From Micromonospora sp. PLK6-60 (GTDB lineage: Bacteria; Actinomycetota; Actinomycetes; Mycobacteriales; Micromonosporaceae): a stretch of DNA of 64,000 nucleotides. Position 1 is the stretch's first letter. Each line of letters starts with the position of its first letter. This document shows positions 9,217-19,007 of this stretch, piece by piece. A model generated the notes under the pieces. The model saw only the letters and a list, made by a program, of their open reading frames with translations. It did not search any database and was not told the origin of the DNA. A program made the translations under genes and the position numbers. Location: contig NZ_JAIOAA010000001.1 of the NCBI RefSeq assembly GCF_019890675.1, positions 434,001 through 498,000 on the forward strand, given 5' to 3'.

Positions 9217-10185
9217 GTGGCAGTCGTCTTCGACACCGAATCAGTCACGGTCGCCGAGCGCGTCGACGCCTTCCGGGCGGTGATCGTCGATGCGACCGTG
9301 CCGTCCAGCGTCGTCCTGGACCCGCCCGCGGTGGGCGTGCCGCTGTCGGCCCGGCTCACCACCTGGCGGCTGGGCCGCGTCCAGGCGCTGCGCACGCAGA
9401 TCAATCACGGCATGGAACTGGCGCGCAGCCCGCGGCAGACTCGGATGGGATGTACGCCGATGATCTCGCTCGCCGTCCCGACCCGCAACGCCGGCCGCCA
9501 CGAGCAGTTCGACCGCGTCCGGACAGTGCCCGTGGGCACGCTCAGCTGCGTCGACCTCACGGCGCCCTACCGGTTCACCCAGCCTCACCGGCACGCCGGC
9601 TGCGCGCTGCAGATCCCCATCGACGAGCTGGATCTGCCGATGGACGTGGTCAGGCGGGCCGCCGCGGCCCTGCCCAGCAGCCCGCTCTACGAGCTGATGA
9701 CCGCCCATGTCACGGCGTTGACCCGAGTCCCGGACCGGCTGGACCCGCAGGTCGCGGCCGGAATGGGACGGTCCGCGATCGAGCTGGCGCGCTCGTTGCT
9801 GCTCTCCGCGGCCGGCGGCCGCCAGTCGCCGGCCGAGGGCGCCGCGTTGCTCGCCCAGGTCCGGGCCTACATCGCCCGGCACCTCGCGGACGAGGACCTC
9901 GGCCCGGACGTGATAGCCGCGGCCCTGCACGTCTCGGTACGCCACCTCTACTCCGTGTGCGCCCGCGACGGCTTCAGCATCGAACAGTGGATCATCGGGC
10001 AGCGGCTGGAAAAGGCCAAGAACGACCTGGCCAGTCCGGCGTCCGCGAACCGCACCGTGGCCACGATCGCCCACCGGTGGGGGTTCCGCGACCCCGCCCA
10101 CTTCAGCCGCCGATTCCGGCTGGCCTACGGCATCACCCCGACCGGCTGGCGGGCGGTCGCCGACGGCGACCAGGGTCACAGCTGA
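9217..10185 (+). CDS. AraC-family transcriptional regulator
   Basis: 322 aa. The N-terminal half resembles the AraC-like ligand-binding domain 2 found in actinobacterial AraC/NitR-type regulators (residues about 20-190), and the C-terminal about 100 residues form the two-helix-turn-helix AraC domain ending RDPAHFSRRFRLAYGITPTGWR. GTG at 9217 follows a GGGGAGGGG stretch. Part of the regulatory island 4.4-13.1 kb; target unknown. Confidence 0.9.
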   Translation: MAVVFDTESVTVAERVDAFRAVIVDATVPSSVVLDPPAVGVPLSARLTTWRLGRVQALRTQINHGMELARSPRQTRMGCTPMISLAVPTRNAGRHEQFDRVRTVPVGTLSCVDLTAPYRFTQPHRHAGCALQIPIDELDLPMDVVRRAAAALPSSPLYELMTAHVTALTRVPDRLDPQVAAGMGRSAIELARSLLLSAAGGRQSPAEGAALLAQVRAYIARHLADEDLGPDVIAAALHVSVRHLYSVCARDGFSIEQWIIGQRLEKAKNDLASPASANRTVATIAHRWGFRDPAHFSRRFRLAYGITPTGWRAVADGDQGHS

Positions 10186-10187
10186 CA

Positions 10188-10220
10188 CTGCACGATGTTG
10201 TCCCTGGCTGCACGATCGTG
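10188..10220. promoter_or_regulatory. Repeat and palindrome upstream of second LAL gene
   Basis: CTGCACGAT is repeated at 10188-10196 and 10208-10216, 20 bases apart, and the second copy overlaps the perfect palindrome CACGATCGTG at 10211-10220. Sited 70-100 bases before the LAL start, it could be an operator for the LAL or for the upstream AraC protein. Functional role inferred only. Confidence 0.35.
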
Positions 10221-10288
10221 CCGGCCGGGATGCCCACCGGGCCACCATCGCGACATTTCACGCGATCGGTGTTGTCAGAGTTGCGGAC

Positions 10289-13051
10289 ATGAACGCAGCC
10301 GCCGTGCGGGAACCCGGCCATGGCGTACCCGTGATCATCGGCCGCGACGCGGAGCTGCGGCTGATGCGCCGCCTGGTCGTCCGGACCGGGGCGGGAGAGG
10401 GCACCGCGCTGCTCCTGCGCGGCAGCGCCGGGGTGGGCAAGTCCGCCCTCCTGCGGGCCCTGCGCGCCGAGGCCAGCGGAGGCGGCCTGACGGTCCTCTC
10501 GGCGGCCGGGGTGGAAACCGAACGGTGGTTCCCGTACGCCGCCCTGCACCTGCTGCTGCGACCGCTGGACCACTGCGTCGAAGGGCTGCCACCGGGGCAC
10601 CGGCAGGCGATCCGGGCGGCGTTCGGCGCCGAACAGGCCCAGCCCGAGGTGCACCAGGTCGCCCTGGCGGTCCTCGAGCTGCTCGCCGACGCCGCGGTGC
10701 GGCGGCCCGTCCTGCTGCTGGTCGACGATCTTCAGTGGGTGGACACGCCGAGCCGGGACGTGCTCACCTTCGTCGCGCGCCGCACCCACGGGCACGCCAT
10801 CCTGCTCGTCGCTGCGGCGCGGACCGAGGGCGCGGAGCCGTACCGCTGGAGCGACCAGGCCGACCTGACCGTCGAACCGCTCGACGCGGCGGCCGCCGCC
10901 GTACTGCTCGACACCGGCGCGCCGGACCTGCCACCCCCGGCACGGGCGCTCATCCTGGCCCGGGCAGCGGGTAATCCGTTGGCGCTGGTCGAGCTGCCCA
11001 AGGCGGTGCACGGCACGCCCGAGGAGAGCGATCACCTGCCGCTGACCCGCCGGCTGGAGGCCGCCTTCGCGTCACGTACCGACCCGACCAGCCCGGCCTG
11101 CCGGATGTTCCTGCTGGTCCTGGCCGCCGAGCCGACGGCGTCGCTGGACCGGCTGTTGACGGTGTCCAGCCGGCTGGCCGGCGCCGCGGTAACCCTGGAC
11201 GCGCTCCAGGAGGCGGCCGACGCGGGCCTGGTCACCATGGTCGACGGACATCCCGAGTTCCGGCATCCGCTGATGCGGTCCGCCATCTATGGGCGGGCCA
11301 CGCTCACCGACCGGTTGGCCGTGCACCGCTGCCTGGCCGCCATGCTGGCGGACGACCCGGAGCGCCAGCTCGCCCACCAGGCCGAGGCTGCCATCGGTCC
11401 GGACGAGGACCTGGCCGACCGGCTCGAGCGCTTCGCCGACGCGGCGCAGGCGCGGGGCAAGATCGCCGTGAGCGTGCCGGCCCTGCGCCGGGCAGCCCGG
11501 CTGGTACGCGACCCGCACCGACAGACCGGCATCCTGATCCGGGCGGCGGAACTGTCCAGCCAGCTCAGCGACCGCGCCCACACCCGGGCGCTGCTGGCGC
11601 AGGCCGACCTGCACGGGCTCGGCCCCGTGGACCGCGGTCGACTCATGCTCGTGTCCGACAATGCCGCGTTCGAACCGGACGAGCCGCAACGGCGCATCCA
11701 CGGCATGGTCGCCACGGCGGCTGCGGCAATGGACGCCGGGGACCGGCACGTCGCCGAGAACCTGCTGTGGCGGGCGGCGGCCCGGTGCTTCTTCCAGGAC
11801 GGTGACGCGGCGACGCGCGCCGAGACCGCGGCTGAGCTGGACCGGTGGAACCCTGACCCGGACGCTCCACACACGCTGACGGTGCGGTTGTACACCGAGC
11901 CGTACCGGCACGGACGCGACGTGCTCCGACGGCTCGACAGGGTCAGCCCCGGCCCCCAGGACGGCTACCGGCTGCACTTCCTGGGCAGCGGAGCGATGGT
12001 CGTCGGCGACTTCACCCACGCCTCGCGGTACCTGGCGCAGACGGCCGAGATCTGGCGGGCACAGGGGCGGCTCGGCCTGCTCGCCAGGGCGCTGGCCGGC
12101 AGCTGGCCGCGCTTCTATCTGGGTCGGCTCGAACAGGCACGCGCCGAGTCCGAGGAGGGGCGGCTGCTCGCCCGGGAAACCGACGAGTCGATCGCCTGGC
12201 TGGGCCTCACCGCCACGGCCGCGCTGGTCGCGGTGACGCGCGGGGAAGGCGAGACGGCCACCCGCCTGATCCAGGAGCTGCGGGCCAGCAGCCTGTTCCT
12301 CGGGATGCCGTTCGCCGCCGCGATAGCCCAGCAGGTCACCGGGCTGCTCGCGCTCTTCGACGGGCACGCCGGCGAGGCGTACGAGTTCCTCGCGCGGGTC
12401 TTCGACCCGAACGATCCGCACCACCACTCGGTGAGCCGCTGGTTGGTGGCGCCCGACCTGGCCGACGCCGCCGTGGCCGCCGGCGCCGTCGACCGGGCGC
12501 GGGAGCTGCTGGCCGAGCTGGCGGACCTGGCCAGCCGGCTGCCATCGGAGATGATGCGGATGGCGCAGGCGTACTGCGATGCCGTGCTGGCCCCGGACGA
12601 CGAGGCGGAGCCGCGCTACCGCCGGGCACTGACCGCGCTGCCCGACGGGTGCCTGCTGATCCGCGCCCGGCTGCAGCTGCACCACGGCCGATGGCTACGC
12701 CGGCAACGGCGCTACCTCGACGCCCGCGACCCGCTGCGCACCGCCCGCGACGAGTTCGACCGGCTCGGCGCGCGCCCGTGGGCCGAGGCGGCCCGCCGGC
12801 AACTGCGGGCCGTCGGCGAGTCCACCGGACGGCGGTCCCCGAACGTCGGCGAGCAGCTGTCCGGTCAGGAGATGCAGATCGCGCTGCTCGCGGCACAGGG
12901 GCTGAGCAACCGGGAGATCGGGGAGCGGCTGTTCATCTCCCACCGGACGGTCGGCTCACACCTGTACCGGATCTATCCGCGCCTGGGGGTGACCAACCGG
13001 GGGCAGCTGGCCGCCGCCCTGGCCGGCGGCGGCCCCGAGTCGGACGACTGA
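10289..13051 (+). CDS. LuxR-family LAL transcriptional regulator with AAA ATPase domain
   Basis: 920 aa. Walker A GSAGVGKS at residues 45-52, Walker B PVLLLVDDLQWVD near 145, TPR-like middle, and a C-terminal LuxR domain (LSGQEMQIALLAAQGLSNRE, HRTVGSHLYRIYPRLGV). Same architecture and size as the protein at 4452 and clearly paralogous, including the shared SHLYR recognition-helix segment. No Shine-Dalgarno is visible before the ATG. It ends before a hairpin shared with the convergent P-type ATPase gene. Confidence 0.92.
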   Translation: MNAAAVREPGHGVPVIIGRDAELRLMRRLVVRTGAGEGTALLLRGSAGVGKSALLRALRAEASGGGLTVLSAAGVETERWFPYAALHLLLRPLDHCVEGLPPGHRQAIRAAFGAEQAQPEVHQVALAVLELLADAAVRRPVLLLVDDLQWVDTPSRDVLTFVARRTHGHAILLVAAARTEGAEPYRWSDQADLTVEPLDAAAAAVLLDTGAPDLPPPARALILARAAGNPLALVELPKAVHGTPEESDHLPLTRRLEAAFASRTDPTSPACRMFLLVLAAEPTASLDRLLTVSSRLAGAAVTLDALQEAADAGLVTMVDGHPEFRHPLMRSAIYGRATLTDRLAVHRCLAAMLADDPERQLAHQAEAAIGPDEDLADRLERFADAAQARGKIAVSVPALRRAARLVRDPHRQTGILIRAAELSSQLSDRAHTRALLAQADLHGLGPVDRGRLMLVSDNAAFEPDEPQRRIHGMVATAAAAMDAGDRHVAENLLWRAAARCFFQDGDAATRAETAAELDRWNPDPDAPHTLTVRLYTEPYRHGRDVLRRLDRVSPGPQDGYRLHFLGSGAMVVGDFTHASRYLAQTAEIWRAQGRLGLLARALAGSWPRFYLGRLEQARAESEEGRLLARETDESIAWLGLTATAALVAVTRGEGETATRLIQELRASSLFLGMPFAAAIAQQVTGLLALFDGHAGEAYEFLARVFDPNDPHHHSVSRWLVAPDLADAAVAAGAVDRARELLAELADLASRLPSEMMRMAQAYCDAVLAPDDEAEPRYRRALTALPDGCLLIRARLQLHHGRWLRRQRRYLDARDPLRTARDEFDRLGARPWAEAARRQLRAVGESTGRRSPNVGEQLSGQEMQIALLAAQGLSNREIGERLFISHRTVGSHLYRIYPRLGVTNRGQLAAALAGGGPESDD

Positions 13052-13095
13052 CCGTCGCCACCCGTGGAGCCGGCGGGGCGGGAGCCGCCGATGCG

Positions 13096-13137
13096 ACCGG
13101 CGGCCGCTCCGTCGACTCCCGCACGGCGGCCGCCGGT
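13096..13137. terminator. Probable bidirectional terminator
   Basis: An 11-bp perfect inverted repeat (13096-13106 with 13127-13137) with a 20-base loop, in the 123-base gap between the convergent LAL and P-type ATPase genes. Confidence 0.55.
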
Positions 13138-13174
13138 GCGCCGGCGAGCGGACATGTCGCGCTGCCCGGTGCCG

Positions 13175-15790
13175 TCACCGCCGCCCTCCGCGGCGCGACC
13201 TGCGGTGCCGACCGGGCTTCGACAGCTGGCGGGCCAGGCTCAGCGCGAGCCCCGGGATCGCCGCGACCGCGACGCAGGCGGCCAGCTCGACCAGGCCGAG
13301 CGGGTCGACCCCGAGCAGTGCCCGCAACGGGGGCGCGAGCACGGCCAGCAGTTGCAGCGCGACGGAGAGCGCCACCGCGGCGAGCAGTCCACGGTTGCTC
13401 GGCGTACCCGGTGCCGGGCGGGCGCGTACGGCGAGCGCGACCCCGAGCTGGGCGAGCCCGAGCACGACGAAGGTGATCGTCTGCCACGGTCGCCCCAGCT
13501 GGTGCGCCGCTGTCCCCGCCGCGAGCACCACCGCCGCGATGAGACCACCGGTCACCAGGATCTGCCTGGTCAACCCGCCGCCCAGCACCGAATGCCGCCC
13601 GGAGCGCGGCGGTCGGCGCAGCACCCCGTGTTCGGCGGGCTCGGCGCCGAGTGCCACCCCCGGAAGGCCGTGGGTCAACAGGTTCACCCACAGGATCTGC
13701 GCCGGCAGCAGCGGCACCGCCAGCCCGAGGAACGGTCCCACCAGCATGACGGCGATCTCCGCGAGCCCTCCGGACAGCGCGTACCGCAGGAACCGGCGGA
13801 TGTTGTCGTAGATGCGCCGCCCCTCACCGATGGCGGCGGCGATCGTGTCCAGGTTGTCGTCGACCAGCACCAGGTCGCTGGCCTGGCGGGCCACCTCGGT
13901 GCCGCCGCCCATGGCGACCCCGATGTCGGCGCGACGCAGCGCAGGGGCGTCGTTGACACCGTCACCGGTCATGGCCACCACGTGACCGCGCGCCTGGAGC
14001 CCGGCGATGATGTCGAGTTTCTGCTCCGGCTGGATCCGGGCGAACACCCGGACCCGATCGGCCTGCTCGGCGTCGAGAACGCCCCCGGCCGCCGGGTCGG
14101 CGTTCGCCCGTCCGTCCTGAAGCTCTGCCCCGGTGAGGACGGGGTCGCCAGCGCGCCAGATGCCGAGCCGGTTGCCGATGGCGGCGGCGACAGCCGGATG
14201 ATCTCCCGTGATCAGCAGCATCCTGACCTGTGCCCGGTCGAAGGCCGCCGCGACCGCCGGTGCACCCGCTCGGATCGGGTCCCCGAGGCCGACCAGCCCG
14301 AGCGGCCGCAGGGCCACCGGGCACCCGGGGTCGGGCGCCGTCCGGGTCGTCGCGGCGGCGATCGCGAGGACTCGCCACCCGTCGGAGGCGAGCGCGTCGG
14401 CGGCGGCGACCAGCCGGGCCACCGTTTCCGGGTGGGCCGCGACGAGCGGGGCGGCCAGGACGTTCTCCGGTGCGCCCTTGCACGCCACGAGGTACTCGTC
14501 ATCGCCGATGCGGTGCACCGTGACCATCCGACGGGTGTCCTGGTCGAACGGACGCTCGGTGATCCGGGGCCGGGCCGCCCGCACGGCAGCGACGTCCAGG
14601 CCCGCGCGGGCGGCGAACGACACCAGTGCCGCCTCCAGCGGATCGCCCACCGCGCTCCAGTGCGGACGCTCCTGGGTGGGTGCGGCCAGGGTCGCGTCGT
14701 TGCACAACAGCGCCGCCTCGGCGAGGCGACGCAGGTCGTCCGAGGCGACGACCGTTTCGCCCGCGCGGCGTATCACGCCGTGCGGTGCGTACCCGTCGCC
14801 GGTGACGTCGAATTCCGCGCCGTCCGGGGTCACGACGCGCTGCACGGCCATCCGGCCCTCGGTCAGGGTGCCGGTCTTGTCCGACGCGATGACGGTGACC
14901 GACCCGAGGGTCTCGACGGCATGCAGCCGGCGCGGGATCGCCCGCGCGGCGGCCATCCGTCGGGCGCCGAGGGCCAGCGCGAGAGTCACCACCGCCGGCA
15001 GGGACTCCGGGACGGCGGCGACCACCAGACTCACCGCCGTGACCGCCATGTCGGGCAGCGGACGCCCGGCCACCAGACCGAGGACCAGGACCACGCCCGC
15101 GAGGCCGACCGCGGCCGCCCCCAGCGTCCGGCCGAGCCCCGCGAGCCGGCGTTGCAGCGGGGTCGGCGCCGGGCGCGTCGAGGCCACCAACGTCGCGATC
15201 TTCCCCAGCGCGCTGTCCGAGCCGGTCCCGGTCACCACCCCCGTCGCGCGCCCGGTCACCACGACCGTCCCCGCGTACGCCTCCTCCCCCGTTACGCGGC
15301 CGACCGCGATCGACTCGCCGGTCAGTGCCGACTCGTCCAACCGCAGCCGCACCGCGTCGGTCAGGCGCAGGTCGGCTGGCACGACGTCGCCTACCTCCAG
15401 GCGTACCAGGTCCCCCGGCACCACCTCGGCGGCAGGTACGACCACGTCGTGGCCGTCCCGTACGACCCGGGCGGTCGGTGCGGCGAGCCGGTCCAGGGCG
15501 TCGACCGCGGTGTCGGCGCGGATCTCCTGCACCAGACCGATGACGGTGTTCAGGAGCACCACCAGGGCGATCACGGCGGTATCGGGATAATCGCCCAGGA
15601 CGGTGGTGACCACCGCGGCAGCGAGCAGCAGCAGCACGAGCGGGTCGCCGAGCTGACGGGCGATCCGGCTGACGAGACGACGGGGCCGGGCGGCGGTGAC
15701 CGTGTTGGGCCCGGCGGTCCGGAGCAGGTCGCCCGCGTGTGCGGAGGTGAGCCCGCGCTCGACCCGCGGGTCCTCCAGCTCGACGCTCAT
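13175..15790 (-). CDS. Cation-translocating P-type ATPase (type II-like) with altered ion site
   Basis: 871 aa membrane ATPase. Visible are TGES (157-160, actuator domain), PESLP (261-265, M4), phosphorylation site DKTGTLT with D304, KGAPE (438-442) and TGDGVNDAP (608-616). The fold matches Ca2+/Mg2+-type P2 pumps. Against SERCA, M4 keeps the Glu (PES) and M6 keeps Asn (LWVNLLT), but the M5 Asn is Gly (SGGLAE) and the M6 Asp is His (NLLTHGLP), so calcium transport is doubtful. It is last in the arginine deiminase operon, its ATG overlapping the carbamate kinase stop by four bases. It may use ATP or ion balance linked to that pathway; substrate unproven. Confidence 0.9.
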   Translation of the reverse strand: MSVELEDPRVERGLTSAHAGDLLRTAGPNTVTAARPRRLVSRIARQLGDPLVLLLLAAAVVTTVLGDYPDTAVIALVVLLNTVIGLVQEIRADTAVDALDRLAAPTARVVRDGHDVVVPAAEVVPGDLVRLEVGDVVPADLRLTDAVRLRLDESALTGESIAVGRVTGEEAYAGTVVVTGRATGVVTGTGSDSALGKIATLVASTRPAPTPLQRRLAGLGRTLGAAAVGLAGVVLVLGLVAGRPLPDMAVTAVSLVVAAVPESLPAVVTLALALGARRMAAARAIPRRLHAVETLGSVTVIASDKTGTLTEGRMAVQRVVTPDGAEFDVTGDGYAPHGVIRRAGETVVASDDLRRLAEAALLCNDATLAAPTQERPHWSAVGDPLEAALVSFAARAGLDVAAVRAARPRITERPFDQDTRRMVTVHRIGDDEYLVACKGAPENVLAAPLVAAHPETVARLVAAADALASDGWRVLAIAAATTRTAPDPGCPVALRPLGLVGLGDPIRAGAPAVAAAFDRAQVRMLLITGDHPAVAAAIGNRLGIWRAGDPVLTGAELQDGRANADPAAGGVLDAEQADRVRVFARIQPEQKLDIIAGLQARGHVVAMTGDGVNDAPALRRADIGVAMGGGTEVARQASDLVLVDDNLDTIAAAIGEGRRIYDNIRRFLRYALSGGLAEIAVMLVGPFLGLAVPLLPAQILWVNLLTHGLPGVALGAEPAEHGVLRRPPRSGRHSVLGGGLTRQILVTGGLIAAVVLAAGTAAHQLGRPWQTITFVVLGLAQLGVALAVRARPAPGTPSNRGLLAAVALSVALQLLAVLAPPLRALLGVDPLGLVELAACVAVAAIPGLALSLARQLSKPGRHRRSRRGGRR

Positions 15791-16734
15791 CCGGCGCTCC
15801 CCCCGTTGCGGGCGGTCGACTGCGACGAAGCGGCGTCGGGGACGACCGTGGTGCCGCTCGTGCCGGCGAGGACGGCGGCGGCGTCGTCGAGGGCACCGAT
15901 GGCGGCGGTGTGGCCCGAGGCCCGCACGAACCGGATACAGGCTTCGACCTTGGGTGCCATGGATCCGGCGGGGAAACGCATGCCGGCGAGGGTGTCCACG
16001 TCGACGGTGCGCAGGGCGGTGGCGGCGGGGGTGCCGTGGTCGCGCAGGACTGCCGGCACGTCGGTGAGTACCAGCAGCCGGTGCGCGCCCAACCGCAGGG
16101 CGAGCAGCGCGGCGGTGAGGTCCTTGTCGACGACCGCTTCGACGCCGTCCAACCGGCCGTCACCGGTCTCGATCACCGGTGCGCCGCCGCCACCGCCGCA
16201 GACCACGATTTCCCCGCGCTCGACCAGGGTGTGCAGGGTGTCCATCTCGACGAGCCGGCGCGGCTCGGGCGACGCCACGACCCGCCGCCACCGGTCGCCG
16301 TCCCGGCCGATCCGCCAGCCGCGCTGGTCGGCGAGGGCCCGGGCGCGCCGCTGGTCGTAGCCGGGTCCGACGAACTTCGTCGGTGTGGCGAAGGCGGGGT
16401 CGTCCGCGTCGACGACGGTCCGGGTGAGCACGGCGACCGCCGGAGCGCCGGCGTTGTGCAGTTCCTGGACCAGCCAGTAGCCGATCATGCCCTGGGTCTG
16501 GGCGCCGAGCACGTCCAACGGATACGGCCGGCTCAGCGCCGGGTCGCTCTCGCTCTCCTGGGCGAGCAGGCCGACCTGCGGACCGTTGCCGTGACAGACG
16601 ATCAGCTGGTGGTCGGTCGCCAGGTGGGCGAGGGACGTCGCGGCCCGGCGCACGTGCCGGCGCTGGATCGCCGCGTCCGGTTTCTCGCCGCGTTCCAGCA
16701 GGGCGTTGCCGCCGAGGGCGATGACGATACGCAC
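15787..16734 (-). CDS. arcC: Carbamate kinase
   Basis: 315 aa amino-acid-kinase-fold enzyme converting carbamoyl phosphate plus ADP to ATP, CO2 and ammonia. The N-terminus RIVIALGGNALLERGEKP, FVGPGYD, VVCGGGGGAPV and DKDLTAALLA are diagnostic. It lies three bases downstream of OTC and overlaps the P-type ATPase start. With arcA and OTC it completes ATP-yielding arginine catabolism. Confidence 0.95.
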   Translation of the reverse strand: MRIVIALGGNALLERGEKPDAAIQRRHVRRAATSLAHLATDHQLIVCHGNGPQVGLLAQESESDPALSRPYPLDVLGAQTQGMIGYWLVQELHNAGAPAVAVLTRTVVDADDPAFATPTKFVGPGYDQRRARALADQRGWRIGRDGDRWRRVVASPEPRRLVEMDTLHTLVERGEIVVCGGGGGAPVIETGDGRLDGVEAVVDKDLTAALLALRLGAHRLLVLTDVPAVLRDHGTPAATALRTVDVDTLAGMRFPAGSMAPKVEACIRFVRASGHTAAIGALDDAAAVLAGTSGTTVVPDAASSQSTARNGGSAG

Positions 16735-16737
16735 GGC

Positions 16738-17739
16738 TCACTCCGCCAGTGCCCGCACGAGCAGTGCCTTGATGACGTGCAGCCGGTTCTCCGCCTGGTC
16801 GAACACGATCGACCGCTTGGACTCGAACACCTCTTCGGTGACCTCCGCGCCGTCCAGACCGAACTGACGGTGCAGGCGGGCGCCGATGTCGGTGCCGCGG
16901 TTGTGGATCGCGGGCAGGCAGTGCATGAACCGCACGCCGGAGCGGTTCGTGGCATCCAACAGTTCGTCCGTGACGCGGTACGGCAGCAGCGACGGCACCC
17001 TGTCCTGCCACGCGTCGTCGGGCTCGCCCATGCTGACCCACACATCGGTGTAGACGAAGTCGGCGCCGCGTACCGCGGTGTCCAGGTCGTCGGTGACCAG
17101 GATGCGCGCGCCGCTGGACCGGGCGGCGACCTCGGCCGCGGCCACCACGTCGGGTGGTGGTTGCAGGCCGGCGGGTGCCGCGACGCGTACGTCCATGCCG
17201 AACAGGGCGCCGGTGACGAGCAGGGAACGGGCGATGTTGCCGCGGCCGTCGCCGGTGAAGCAGAAGGCGATGTCCTCGAGGTCACCGCCGTGGTGCTCGG
17301 TCATGGTGAGCACGTCGGCGAGGCTCTGGGTCGGATGCCAGGCGTCGGTGAGGGCGTTCCAGACCGGTACGCCGGAGTGCTCGGCGAACAGTTCCACCGT
17401 GTCCTGGGCGTGGCCGCGGAACGCGATGCCGTCGAACATCCGGCCGAGCACCCGGGCGGTGTCGGCGGCGGACTCCTCCCGACCGAGGTGGGTGCCGTCG
17501 GGTCCGAGGTAGGTGACGTGGACCCCCTGGTCGTGGGCGGCCACCTCGAACGCGCACCGGGTACGGGTGGAGTTCTTCTCGAACACCAGCACGATGGACC
17601 GTCCGCGCAGCCGCGGGATCTCGTCTCCGTGCCGCCGGTCGTGTTTCAACCCGGCGGCCAGGGCCAGCAGGTCGAGACGTCGGGGCTTGTCCAGGTCCAG
17701 GTCCTGCAGGAAGGAGCCGGGGCGGGGTTGCGAGGTCAT
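16738..17739 (-). CDS. arcB: Ornithine carbamoyltransferase (probably catabolic)
   Basis: 333 aa. The carbamoyl-phosphate motif STRTR is at residues 57-61, HPTQ is present at the usual place, DVWVSMGEP and MHCLPA complete the active site. In this operon it should run in the phosphorolytic direction, splitting citrulline to ornithine and carbamoyl phosphate. The ATG at 17739 is preceded by GGGAGAA. Without neighbours it could be called argF; the arcA-arcC setting favours arcB. Confidence 0.92.
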   Translation of the reverse strand: MTSQPRPGSFLQDLDLDKPRRLDLLALAAGLKHDRRHGDEIPRLRGRSIVLVFEKNSTRTRCAFEVAAHDQGVHVTYLGPDGTHLGREESAADTARVLGRMFDGIAFRGHAQDTVELFAEHSGVPVWNALTDAWHPTQSLADVLTMTEHHGGDLEDIAFCFTGDGRGNIARSLLVTGALFGMDVRVAAPAGLQPPPDVVAAAEVAARSSGARILVTDDLDTAVRGADFVYTDVWVSMGEPDDAWQDRVPSLLPYRVTDELLDATNRSGVRFMHCLPAIHNRGTDIGARLHRQFGLDGAEVTEEVFESKRSIVFDQAENRLHVIKALLVRALAE

Positions 17740-17756
17740 GAGGGGTTCTCCCTTGC

Positions 17757-19007
17757 TCAGAGCGGTTGGCGGCGTACCGGGCAGCTCATGCAGCGGGCGC
17801 CACCGCGACCGCGGCCGAGCTCGCTGCCGGCGAGCGTGATGACGTCGATGCCGTTGCGCCGCAGCATCGTGTTGGTGACGACGTTGCGGTCGTAGCCGAC
17901 GACCACACCGGGGGCGACGGCCAGGAAGTTGTTCGCGTCGTCCCACTGCTCCCGTTGGGCGGTGCGGCGGTCCGCCTCCGCGGTCAGCACCTTGACCGAC
18001 CCCGTGTCGAGGGCCTGGGCCAGCGCGGCCGGCACGCCCCGGCTCTCCTCCACGTCCAGGTCGTCCGGGCCGCCGCCGGGGGTGAGCCGCCAGCACCGCA
18101 CCTCGTTCCAGGCGACGTACGGGTAGAGGACGAAGGTGTCGACATCCACCATGGTCAGCACCGTGTCCAGGTGCATCGCGGAGCGGGTCCGGGGCAGCTC
18201 CACCGCGAGGACAAGGCGCGCCTGCCCGGTGGCGAACAACCGGCGGGCGAGCATCTCGATGCCCGCCGGCGTGGTGCGCTCACCCATGCCGACCGCCACG
18301 ACATCCGGGGCGATGACGTGGATGTCGCCGCCCTCCAGCGTCGCCGACCCGTGGTCGGCGTCGTCGTCGCCGCAGTAGACCGGGAACTGCGCGCCGCGGA
18401 ACCGCGGGTGGTAGCGGTAGACGGTGCGGGTGTTTACCGACTCCCGGCGGCGGGCCGCCTTGGCCATCGGATTGATGGTCACGCCCGCGCCGATCCACGC
18501 CGAGTTGTCCCGCTGGAACAGCGTGTTGGGCAGGGGGGCGAGCAGGAAGTCGTCGACGTCGGCCGCCTGCCAGGTCAGGCTGGGCCGGGTCAGCGGAGAC
18601 AGCTCCGCCTTGGTCACCCCGCCGACGAGATACTCGGCCAGCCGGGCCGGCTCGGTGTCGTCGAACAGGGCGCGGACCTCGCGGGCCAGCCCGGCGCCCA
18701 ACTGCTCGGCGGTGATCGTACGGGCCAGGGCGAACTCTCGACCGTCGGGCGTGGACAGCGCTTCGGCGAGCAGGTCACCGAACAGGTGCACGGTCACATC
18801 GCGTTGCCGCAGTGCCTCGACGAACGCGTCGTGTTCGCTGCGGGCGCGGCTGGCCCAGAGGACGTCGTCGAAGAGCAGCTCGCCGGCGTTGCCCGGGGTG
18901 AGCCGCTCGATCTCGAGCCCGGGCCGGTGCACGATGACCTCGCGCAGGGCCCCGATCTCCGATCCGACGCCGATGGTCGGCCTGCTGTCGATGCTGGTGC
19001 GGGTCAT
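17757..19007 (-). CDS. arcA: Arginine deiminase
   Basis: 416 aa. Hydrolyses arginine to citrulline and ammonia. N-terminal [19 protein letters not shown], the central EGGDIHVI motif, and the C-terminal catalytic cysteine in [10 protein letters not shown] are all present. The ATG at 19007 overlaps the permease stop (ATGA), and OTC follows after 17 bases. An intact catalytic set means the pathway is likely functional, either for ATP supply under low oxygen or for acid tolerance by ammonia release. Confidence 0.95.
   Translation of the reverse strand: MTRTSIDSRPTIGVGSEIGALREVIVHRPGLEIERLTPGNAGELLFDDVLWASRARSEHDAFVEALRQRDVTVHLFGDLLAEALSTPDGREFALARTITAEQLGAGLAREVRALFDDTEPARLAEYLVGGVTKAELSPLTRPSLTWQAADVDDFLLAPLPNTLFQRDNSAWIGAGVTINPMAKAARRRESVNTRTVYRYHPRFRGAQFPVYCGDDDADHGSATLEGGDIHVIAPDVVAVGMGERTTPAGIEMLARRLFATGQARLVLAVELPRTRSAMHLDTVLTMVDVDTFVLYPYVAWNEVRCWRLTPGGGPDDLDVEESRGVPAALAQALDTGSVKVLTAEADRRTAQREQWDDANNFLAVAPGVVVGYDRNVVTNTMLRRNGIDVITLAGSELGRGRGGARCMSCPVRRQPL

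Noticed and set aside
13064-16360. Plus-strand open frame of about 1,100 codons opposite the P-type ATPase and carbamate kinase
   Set aside because: No motifs; His/Arg/Gln-rich composition is that of an antisense shadow. Both minus-strand enzymes are clearly intact.
17397-17739. Second start for OTC further upstream (18096)
   Set aside because: The extended region overlaps arcA and lacks a ribosome site; conserved OTC starts at the MTSQPRPGSF opening.
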